Assembly (NCBI GenBank): GCA_023418095.1
Contig: JAEZDL010000135.1
Span: 1 to 12,171 of the forward strand
Source: Bacteroidota bacterium
Lineage (GTDB): Bacteria > Bacteroidota > Bacteroidia > Flavobacteriales_F > PHOS-HE28
Reading direction: 5' to 3'
DNA: 12,171 nucleotides
A program made the position numbers and the translations under genes. The notes below the pieces were generated by a model. The model was not told the DNA's origin. It saw nothing but the letters and a program-made list of their open reading frames with translations, and did not search any database. This document shows positions 1-6,853 of this stretch, in pieces (position 1 is the first letter of the stretch; each line of letters starts with the position of its first letter).

Positions 1-475
1 GCAGCAGCAGCACGTCGATCGATGTGACGGTGAACACGCTGCCTATGGCTTCCATCACCGCTGATGGGCCGACCACCTTCTGCGCCGGTGGCGATGTGGA
101 GCTCACCGCTTCCACCGGGACAGGTTATATCTATCTCTGGAGCAATGCGGCCACCACACAGAGCATCACTGTGAACACCTCGGGTAGCTATGGTGTGACG
201 ATCACCGATCAGAACGGTTGCAGCAGCACCGCTTCGATCGCTGTGACGGTGAACGAGCTGCCTGTGGCGGAGATCACCACCGATGGCCCGACCACCTTCT
301 GCGCCGGTGGCGAAGTGGAGCTCAGCGCTTCGGCTGGTACGGGTTATACCTACCTCTGGAGCAATGCGGCCACAACGCAAAGCATCACTGTGAACGCTTC
401 GGGTAGCTATGGCGTTACGATCACCGATCAGAACGGTTGCAGCAGCAGCACGTCTATCGATGTGACCGTGAACGA
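1..475 (+). repeat. In-frame 219-bp tandem repeat in the adhesin gene
   Basis: Base 1 aligns with base 220 and again with base 439, giving two full 219-bp units (1-219 and 220-438) and the first ~35 bp of a third. The units are nearly identical at DNA level, for example the stretch coding for TTFCAGG at about 72 and again at about 291. The period equals 73 codons, so copy-number change keeps the frame. The array begins at or before the window edge, so its total length is unknown. Each unit encodes one PKD/SprB-like beta-sandwich repeat. Confidence 0.88.
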
Positions 476-1796
476 TCTGCCTGAAGTAAGCGCCGGAACC
501 TACGGTCCTGTTTGCGTGGATGCTGCTGACATCGCACTGGCAGGTTCGCCTGCAGGCGGTACCTGGAGCGGAACAGGTGTGATCGGGAACCAGATCGATG
601 GCTTCACATTCGATCCTTCGGCTGGTACACAGATCCTTACCTACACTTATGCTGACGGCAACAACTGCGAAAGCAGTGACCAGATCAACATCACTGTTGA
701 CGAACTGCCAAGTGCAGCGAATGCCGGAGCCGATCAATTGCTCTGCAGTGACAGCTTCACTCTCGCCGGTAATGAACCAACGATCGGAGTTGGCACCTGG
801 ACGATCTTGAGCGGCACTGGCAGCATTACCGATCCATCACAGCATAACACCACGATCACCGGTGTGATCGGAACAGTCGAATTGGAATGGACCATCAGCA
901 ACGGCACATGTTCAAGCTCGGACGTGGTAAGTCTCACCGCCACCAGCGTGGGAACAAGTTGCGACGATGGTGACCCGGCCACCACGAATGACACCTATGA
1001 CAGTAATTGCATGTGTACCGGAACGTATTTCGTCGAGGTGGCTCCAACCGCCTTGCTCGATGGTCCGTACAGCACTTCAACTGGATTGATGGGTGATAAT
1101 CTGCGAAGCCAGGGGCTCATTCCTGCGGCACATCCATTCAATGGCACACCGTTCAACTACAGCGGTCCTGAAACAGTGGCACCGATGCTGCTCTCTGTGA
1201 GTGGGCAGAATGCCATTGTGGATTGGGTGCTTGTTGAATTGCGCGATAAAGTGGTTCCATCAGTTATCGTGGCACAACGCGCAGCTCTCATCCAACGCGA
1301 TGGTGACATCGTTGATACCGATGGCGTAAGTCCAGTCCGGTTCATGAACCTCATGAGCAATGATTACCATGTGGCGATCCGCCATAGGAATCATCTGGGT
1401 GTGATGACCGCGGCTACGATCGAGTTGGACCACATGGCTGAGATCATCGACTTCACCGATGTGAACTTCCCGAACTACGGCACCAATCCAACGAACGCCA
1501 CGAATGCCCAAAAGGTCCGTGGAGATCTGCCACAAGATCAGGTTCGTGTGATGTGGGGAGGCAACGTTGTACGCGATAACGCGGTGAGGTATGCCGGTGC
1601 GAGCAATGATCGCGATCCGATCCTTGTGGCAGTGGGAGGTCTCGTACCCACGGCTGTGATCTCCAACGCATATCACCAAGCGGATGTGACCATGGATGCG
1701 CTGATCAAGTACACCGGCTCGGGCAATGATCGCGATCCGATCCTGCTGAACATCGGTGGCAACGTGATCGGCCAACGTATCCAACAACTGCCCTGA
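1..1796 (+). CDS. Giant PKD/SprB-like repeat surface protein, 3' part
   Basis: The reading frame is open from the left edge (codons in phase from base 3), so the N-terminus and any signal peptide lie outside the window. Numbering from the ATG at 24 (internal, not the true start), residues ~1-150 are two 73-residue PKD/SprB-like repeats (Gly-Tyr-x-Tyr-Leu-Trp-Ser-Asn, then Thr-Asp-Gln-Asn-Gly-Cys-Ser). Residues ~151-228 and ~229-308 are two further Ig/PKD-like domains. A short Cys motif follows (CDDGDP near 313-318, then Cys-Met-Cys near 329-331). The C-terminal module spans 337-590: ILDGPY-like start, IVDWVLVELRD, RAALIQRDGD and RHRNHLGVMT motifs, then a duplicated 40-residue repeat ending in IQQLP. 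The gene ends in tandem stops TGA-TAA. Such beta-rich repeat proteins are usually exported adhesins in Bacteroidota. No classical type IX sorting domain is visible. Adhesin role is inferred; the module order is seen directly. Confidence 0.85.
   Translation, partial: SSSTSIDVTVNTLPMASITADGPTTFCAGGDVELTASTGTGYIYLWSNAATTQSITVNTSGSYGVTITDQNGCSSTASIAVTVNELPVAEITTDGPTTFCAGGEVELSASAGTGYTYLWSNAATTQSITVNASGSYGVTITDQNGCSSSTSIDVTVNDLPEVSAGTYGPVCVDAADIALAGSPAGGTWSGTGVIGNQIDGFTFDPSAGTQILTYTYADGNNCESSDQINITVDELPSAANAGADQLLCSDSFTLAGNEPTIGVGTWTILSGTGSITDPSQHNTTITGVIGTVELEWTISNGTCSSSDVVSLTATSVGTSCDDGDPATTNDTYDSNCMCTGTYFVEVAPTALLDGPYSTSTGLMGDNLRSQGLIPAAHPFNGTPFNYSGPETVAPMLLSVSGQNAIVDWVLVELRDKVVPSVIVAQRAALIQRDGDIVDTDGVSPVRFMNLMSNDYHVAIRHRNHLGVMTAATIELDHMAEIIDFTDVNFPNYGTNPTNATNAQKVRGDLPQDQVRVMWGGNVVRDNAVRYAGASNDRDPILVAVGGLVPTAVISNAYHQADVTMDALIKYTGSGNDRDPILLNIGGNVIGQRIQQLP
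1551..1793 (+). repeat. Duplicated 40-residue dockerin-like tail, protein 1
   Basis: Two 120-bp-spaced copies lie at the C-terminus. Both contain a very similar stretch coding Asn-Asp-Arg-Asp-Pro-Ile-Leu (around 1606-1626 and 1726-1746). The loops that precede them read NVVRDNAVRYAG and DVTMDALIKYTG. Position 6 of the loop is not Gly in either copy, so these look like degenerate versions of the loop in the neighbouring protein (DVNMDGKV). Calcium binding here is doubtful. Confidence 0.6.
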
Positions 1797-1809
1797 TAAG
1801 ATCGATATT

Positions 1810-1849
1810 CCCCCGGTACCAGGTGCAAATGAGCCCTGGTACCGGCGGG
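1810..1849 (+). terminator. Long hairpin after the first adhesin gene
   Basis: An 11-bp perfect stem (CCGGTACCAGG at 1813-1823 with CCTGGTACCGG at 1835-1845) is extended outside by CCC/GGG across a one-base bulge and inside by GC/GC, leaving an AAATGA loop. It starts 14 bp after the TGA of the upstream gene. No T-run follows (the next bases are ATCTTGATCC), so it is not a textbook intrinsic terminator. A transcript-end or mRNA-stabilising structure is the likeliest role. Confidence 0.6.
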
Positions 1850-1895
1850 ATCTTGATCCACCACGTTCGGATCATGGAGCACCGGCCTGAAAAGG

Positions 1896-1925
1896 ATGGA
1901 TGTGATGCTTCGCAAAAACCTGTGA
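1896..1925 (+). other. Possible 9-codon leader ORF
   Basis: ATG at 1896 opens a frame reading MDVMLRKNL and stopping at TGA 1923-1925, one base before the ATG of the large gene at 1927. A purine-rich AAAAGG at 1890-1895 is too close to the first ATG but well spaced for the internal in-frame ATG at 1905. Such a mini-cistron could couple translation to the large gene, but an ORF this short is easily fortuitous. Confidence 0.15.
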
Positions 1926-1926
1926 A

Positions 1927-4900
1927 ATGCTGAAAAGGAAGACCTTCCCTTTGCTGGCACTGTTGCTGGCCTTATCTGGAGCATTGAATGCGCAGCCCTT
2001 CGTAAAACTGGGGTTGATCGAACAGCCTGCCGGACAGATCGAGCTGAGGCTTCTTCCGAATGGAAGTTTCTCCGGAGTGGTATCCAGCACGGTGATCACC
2101 GTTCGTTGGGCGACGACCCCTGGGATCTCCCTGGATGGAGATATGGCCGCTTACGTGAACCCCGCCTATAACAGTTCGGTCGGTGGACTGATCTATGTGG
2201 GCACCGCGACCGATGGAGGTTACTCCTATGCCACGTGGGCGACCTTCGGCAATGGACCATTGGGATCGACCAATGCATGGCAGGCGACTGTTGAGATCCC
2301 ATTCTTCAGGATCCCTATCGTAAATACCAGCGGAACTTGTGTGGATTTCGAAGTGGTCGATGATCAATTCCAGGCCGAAACCAATCGGTTGTGGTACATC
2401 TCACTCGGCGGTGCTGAACGCAACGATGGTTTCATTCCAGCGAAACAGATCATCGAACATCATCCTGCTGCCTCCTGCCAGAACATTACAGTTCAATTGA
2501 CTCCCCAGGGAACTGCAGGTATACTTCCCGATCAGATCAGCGCCGGGTTCTTGAATTGCACAGGTGTCGCTCTTGCTCTCGATCAACAGGTATTCAATTG
2601 CGATGATCTCGGCACGAATACCGTAACGCTCACTGCCGATGCCGATGGGGTGATCACCACGTGCAATGCCACCGTCACTGTGATCGATGTGGATACGGAT
2701 GGTGATAGTGTGAACGATTGCAATGACGCATGTCCTGAGGATCCTTCAAAATCGATCTCACCAGGTGCCTGCGGTTGCGGTGTGGTCGATGTTGACACCA
2801 ACAACAACGGCATTTGTGATACGGATGAGACCACGCCCGATGTGCGGCTCGGGATCGTGGAGAATACCGGTGGCCTGCTTGAATTCCGTTTGCTTCCGTT
2901 CGAATACTTCGATGGGATCGTATCGAGCACCGTGATCACGGTTCGCTGGATCACAACCCCGGGAGTTACGGTCATTGGCGAAAATGCGGCTTATATCAAC
3001 CCTGCTTACAATGCATCCATCGGGGGATTGAATTTCGCAGGGATCACTACCGACGGCATCTATTCCTACGCCACCTGGGCCACGATCGGCAATGCTGCGA
3101 TCGGCACTGCGAATGCCTGGCAGGCGAATACGGAAGTACCCTTGTTCACCGTGCCATACACCAACACCAGCGCATCTTGTGTGGATCTCATGGTGGTGAA
3201 CGATACGTTCCAACAGGAGAATTTCATCGCATGGTACATCTCGCTCGCCGGCGAAGATCATACCGATGGTTTCATCCCGGGAGAACAGATCGTTAGTGGT
3301 TTCCCAGATGTGAGCTGCCAGGATGTAGAGGTAACTCTTGAAGGTACTGGAAGCATCAGCATAACCCCGCAGGAAGTGAACACGAGCTTTTTGGGTTGTG
3401 CAGGAATGGCACTTTCACTGGATCAGTCGACCTTCGATTGCAATGACCTGGGCGACAATTCCGTAACACTTACGGCGATCGCCAATGGACGCACCACGAC
3501 CTGTTCGTCAACGATCACTGTGATCTCTCCCGATCCCGATGGTGATGGCACGAACGATTGCGAGGATCAATGCCCTCTTGATCCATTGAAGACCGTACCC
3601 GGCCTTTGCGGTTGTGGCGAAACGGATATTGACACGAACAACAACGGCATTTGCGATGCGCTCGAATTTCCCCCGAACGTAAAGCTCGGCATGATCGAAC
3701 AGCCAGCCGGCTCGATCGAATTCGTTCTCCTGCCCGATGACGCATTCAATGGGATTGTATCGAATACGTTGGTCACCGTTCGATGGTTGACCACCCCGGG
3801 AGTTTCGGTCGATGGAGCAGCAGCTGCTTACGTGGAGCCAGCGCTTGCCGGACCAATGGGCACTTTGAATTATGGAGGTACCAGTTCTGATGGGATCTAT
3901 TCCTATGCTACCTGGGCAACGTTCGGGAACAGCAACATCGGTACAGCAAATGCATGGTCCGCTGGACAGGAAGTACCATTCTTCAATGTTCCTATCATCA
4001 ACACCAGCGGCACTTGTGTGGAATTCGAATTGCTCTACGATCAATACCAACTTGATGAGAACATCGGTTGGTACATCTCCCTCTCAGGTGAGGACAAGAC
4101 CGATGGATTCATCAATGGACAACAGAACATAACGGGTTATCCCGATGTAACCTGTCAGGACATTTCGGTGACATTGGATGCTGCGAACACTGCTTCGATC
4201 GTGGCCAGTGATCTCAATACAAGTTTCAATGGTTGTCCTGCGGTGGATCTTTCGGTGAGCATCTCGCAATTCGATTGCGACGATCTGGGGTCGAATTCGA
4301 TCATACTTACGGCGGACGCCAACGGACGGATCACTACCTGCAACTCAACGGTCACCGTGATCTCTCTTGATGATGATGGTGATGGTACGGTGAACTGCCT
4401 TGATGCCTGCCCGACCGATCCGCTCAAAACAGCGCCTGGCATCTGCGGTTGCGGTGAACCGGATATCGATACGAACAATAATGGGTTGTGCGACCAGTTC
4501 GAAGTTCCACCCTTCGTGAAATTGGGGATCGCGGAGGCACAGAACGCACAACTTGAACTGATCCTCCTGCCCGATGACTATTTCGATGGGATCGTCTCGA
4601 ATACACTGATCACCGTTCGATGGATCACCACCACGGGGGTTACGATCGACGGCGAGAATGCGGCCTTCGTTAATTCCGCACTGATCGGCGCCGTAGGTGG
4701 GTTGAACTTCGCAGGGATAACGACCAATGGGATCTATTCCTACGCTTCGTGGGCCACTTTCGGGAATGGCAACCTGGGCTCGGCCAATTCTTGGACCGCA
4801 GGAATTGAAGTACCATTCTTCCGTGTACCGTACTCCAATACGAGCGGGGCATGTGTCACATTTGAAGTCCTTACGGACCAATTCCAGCTTGAGAACAATC

Positions 4901-6822
4901 AGGCTTGGTACATCTCGCTTTCTGGACAGGATAGAACGGATGGATACATCGCCGGCAAGACCGCCGCTACCGGTTTCAGTACGCCGGCTTGTGAAGACAT
5001 CAGCATATTCCTTGATGCTTCCGGCAATGCATCACTTGATGTAGCCCAACTCGACCCCACAAGCGCCGCTTATTGCGGAGTTACGTCAGGCATATTGAGT
5101 GCAACTGACTTCACATGCCTTGATGTCGGCGAAGTACCTGTAACACTCACCCTAAATCATACAAATGGTCACAGTTCCACGTGTAGTTCGATCGTGACCG
5201 TTGAAGATCAGATCCAACCCACAGTGATATGCAATAACATCAGCGTGGGTTTGGACCTGGATGGATCTGCAGGCATAACCCCTGAAATGATCGATGATGG
5301 CAGCTACGACAATTGCGGTATTGCTGCTCTTACGCTTGATGTAAGTGAATTTGATTGCACAATGCTCGGAGCCAACGCCGTTATGTTGACCGTGACGGAT
5401 GTGAATGGGAATGTTTCGTCGTGCAACGCAACGGTGAGTGTTGAAGACAACATGACCCCGGTTCCAGATCTCGCTTCACTCCCCGATGCCACTGGCGAAT
5501 GTTCCGTGAGCGTGATCCCACCGACCGCGACCGATAACTGCAGCGGAACGATCACCGGCACCACTTCCGATCCGGTGACCTACAGCACACAAGGCACCTA
5601 CAGCATCACCTGGAGTTTCGATGATGGTAACGGCAACACCTCCACCCAGCTGCAGACCGTGGTGGTGGATGATGTGACCGCGCCGGAATTCACTCTTTGC
5701 CCTGGAAATATCAGTATCATGAACGATCCTGGCAATTGCAATGGTGCCATGGTTTTCTGGTCGGAACCGACCGTTACTGACAATTGTGATCCATCAGTTT
5801 TTGTAACGATGCCTGCATGGAGCTCAGGTGATCTGTTCCCCATTGGGAATACCGCAATTTCCTACCTCGCATCGGATGACCAGGGGAATGCTGCGACTTG
5901 CAGCTTCGTGATCGAAGTGCAATTCCTTGATGCGGACAGTGATGGGATCTGCGATGAATTGGACCAATGCACGGGTGCTGAACCAGGCGCACCCTGTGAT
6001 GATGGTGATCCACTTACATTGAACGATGTGATCACAAGCACATGTACATGTGCCGGGGTTCTCGCGTACGTGGATCTGGCTGCCACCGTGATACTTGACG
6101 GACCGTATGATGAGGATGCCGACCTGATGAATGACGACCTGAGAGCGGCAGGCCTGGTCCCCCTTACACATCCATTCGCTGCGATGCCGTTCGATCATAC
6201 AGGTGATGAGAGCATCCTTCCGGCGACCCTTTCAACTACAGGACCTGATGGCATCGTTGACTGGATACTCGTGGAACTTCGAGACGGATCGGATCCACAG
6301 CTGATCGTAAAAAGACGCGCCGCCCTTTTGCAGCGTGATGGCCATGTGGTTGATCTGAATGGATCGAGCGCACTTCGTTTCGATGGCGTTCTGCCAGATG
6401 CTCACTTCGTAGTGATCAGGCACCGGAACCATCTGGGAGTGATGACAGAAGCTCCGGTCCCTCTTTCAAGTACAGTTGCTGTGCTGGATCTTACCGATCC
6501 ATTCCAACCGAACCATGGAACTAGTCCCGCCGATGCAGCGAACGCGCAGAAGGTCCGGAATGGCAGGCGCATGCTTTGGGCGGGCAATGTGGTGACGGAC
6601 GGGATGCTGAAATATGCGGGCGCGGATAACGACCGGGACCTCATCCTGAATTCGATCGGTGGACTTATTCCCACGAATACCTTAACTATGGTGTACCGAT
6701 CGGAGGACGTGAACATGGATGGCAAGGTGCAATACGCTGGTTCCGGCAACGATCGCGACCCCATCCTTTTCAATATTGGCGGTGAAATACCGACCGCGAT
6801 AAGGACGGAACAACTACCTTGA
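1927..6822 (+). CDS. Large secreted four-module HYR/TSP3 protein, scaffold-like
   Basis: This 1631-residue protein starts with a clear Sec signal peptide (Lys/Arg, then a Leu/Ala core, cleavage likely after Ala22 in LNA-Q). Four modules of ~279 residues begin at 26, 306, 585 and 864. Each has a ~150-residue beta-rich domain (VITVRW-, YSYATWAT- and WYISL-type motifs; Trp at 156, 436, 715, 994) and a ~70-residue HYR-like domain with an FDCDDLG-type motif. The first three end in a thrombospondin type 3-like calcium segment (DTDGDS... CGCG... DTNNNGICD, ~254-298, 535-577, 813-856). The fourth lacks that segment and runs into further HYR-like domains (~1096-1172, 1173-1249, 1250-1332), then a Cys motif (CDDGDP, 1357-1362) and the shared C-terminal module (1382-1631). 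ATG 1927 is chosen because the signal peptide follows directly; no Shine-Dalgarno is evident. Export and calcium-stiffened rod shape are inferred; scaffold function is a hypothesis. Confidence 0.88.
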   Translation: MLKRKTFPLLALLLALSGALNAQPFVKLGLIEQPAGQIELRLLPNGSFSGVVSSTVITVRWATTPGISLDGDMAAYVNPAYNSSVGGLIYVGTATDGGYSYATWATFGNGPLGSTNAWQATVEIPFFRIPIVNTSGTCVDFEVVDDQFQAETNRLWYISLGGAERNDGFIPAKQIIEHHPAASCQNITVQLTPQGTAGILPDQISAGFLNCTGVALALDQQVFNCDDLGTNTVTLTADADGVITTCNATVTVIDVDTDGDSVNDCNDACPEDPSKSISPGACGCGVVDVDTNNNGICDTDETTPDVRLGIVENTGGLLEFRLLPFEYFDGIVSSTVITVRWITTPGVTVIGENAAYINPAYNASIGGLNFAGITTDGIYSYATWATIGNAAIGTANAWQANTEVPLFTVPYTNTSASCVDLMVVNDTFQQENFIAWYISLAGEDHTDGFIPGEQIVSGFPDVSCQDVEVTLEGTGSISITPQEVNTSFLGCAGMALSLDQSTFDCNDLGDNSVTLTAIANGRTTTCSSTITVISPDPDGDGTNDCEDQCPLDPLKTVPGLCGCGETDIDTNNNGICDALEFPPNVKLGMIEQPAGSIEFVLLPDDAFNGIVSNTLVTVRWLTTPGVSVDGAAAAYVEPALAGPMGTLNYGGTSSDGIYSYATWATFGNSNIGTANAWSAGQEVPFFNVPIINTSGTCVEFELLYDQYQLDENIGWYISLSGEDKTDGFINGQQNITGYPDVTCQDISVTLDAANTASIVASDLNTSFNGCPAVDLSVSISQFDCDDLGSNSIILTADANGRITTCNSTVTVISLDDDGDGTVNCLDACPTDPLKTAPGICGCGEPDIDTNNNGLCDQFEVPPFVKLGIAEAQNAQLELILLPDDYFDGIVSNTLITVRWITTTGVTIDGENAAFVNSALIGAVGGLNFAGITTNGIYSYASWATFGNGNLGSANSWTAGIEVPFFRVPYSNTSGACVTFEVLTDQFQLENNQAWYISLSGQDRTDGYIAGKTAATGFSTPACEDISIFLDASGNASLDVAQLDPTSAAYCGVTSGILSATDFTCLDVGEVPVTLTLNHTNGHSSTCSSIVTVEDQIQPTVICNNISVGLDLDGSAGITPEMIDDGSYDNCGIAALTLDVSEFDCTMLGANAVMLTVTDVNGNVSSCNATVSVEDNMTPVPDLASLPDATGECSVSVIPPTATDNCSGTITGTTSDPVTYSTQGTYSITWSFDDGNGNTSTQLQTVVVDDVTAPEFTLCPGNISIMNDPGNCNGAMVFWSEPTVTDNCDPSVFVTMPAWSSGDLFPIGNTAISYLASDDQGNAATCSFVIEVQFLDADSDGICDELDQCTGAEPGAPCDDGDPLTLNDVITSTCTCAGVLAYVDLAATVILDGPYDEDADLMNDDLRAAGLVPLTHPFAAMPFDHTGDESILPATLSTTGPDGIVDWILVELRDGSDPQLIVKRRAALLQRDGHVVDLNGSSALRFDGVLPDAHFVVIRHRNHLGVMTEAPVPLSSTVAVLDLTDPFQPNHGTSPADAANAQKVRNGRRMLWAGNVVTDGMLKYAGADNDRDLILNSIGGLIPTNTLTMVYRSEDVNMDGKVQYAGSGNDRDPILFNIGGEIPTAIRTEQLP
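1996..4986 (+). repeat. Four tandem ~837-bp modules
   Basis: Module starts fall at about 1996, 2842, 3679 and 4516, giving periods of 279-280 codons. The fourth is shortened, ending near 4986 where its third (calcium-segment) part is missing. Copies are diverged at DNA level but remain clearly alignable in protein: the motif around VRW, the ATWAT or ASWAT motif, a PFF or PLF motif, NTSGTCV-like and WYISL recur in the same order and spacing. This points to old intragenic duplication rather than recent expansion. Confidence 0.85.
6562..6819 (+). repeat. Duplicated 40-residue dockerin-like tail, protein 2
   Basis: Residues ~1550-1588 and ~1590-1628 are two copies with exact 40-residue spacing (Asp1558-Gly1559 and Asp1598-Gly1599). 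The second loop reads DVNMDGKVQYAGSGNDRD, matching the Asp-x-Asn-x-Asp-Gly-x-Val start of a dockerin or EF-hand loop. The acidic residue normally at position 12 is displaced, with NDRD following after a few extra residues. The first copy (NVVTDGMLKYAGADNDRD) is weaker. The protein ends in EQLP. Confidence 0.6.
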
Positions 6823-6853
6823 GCCACTTTTCGAAAAATTCGATCCACCACCC

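Noticed and set aside
1..475. CRISPR array
   Set aside because: The repeat is 219 bp, has no spacers, and is in frame with an adhesin domain.
1260..1787. 175-codon minus-strand ORF opposite the first adhesin's C-terminus
   Set aside because: Similar antisense ORFs recur opposite homologous parts of the other two proteins, as expected from codon bias in repeated modules, and none has a known domain.
6562..6819. Type IX secretion sorting domain at the C-termini
   Set aside because: The usual pattern (Tyr-Pro-Asn-Pro, then a Gly-rich beta stretch and a basic end) is absent; the termini instead carry the duplicated repeat and QLP.
6823..6853. Terminator or promoter between the second and third genes
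   Set aside because: The 31-bp gap has only a short TTTTCGAAAA self-complement without a loop and no convincing promoter boxes; read-through is more likely.
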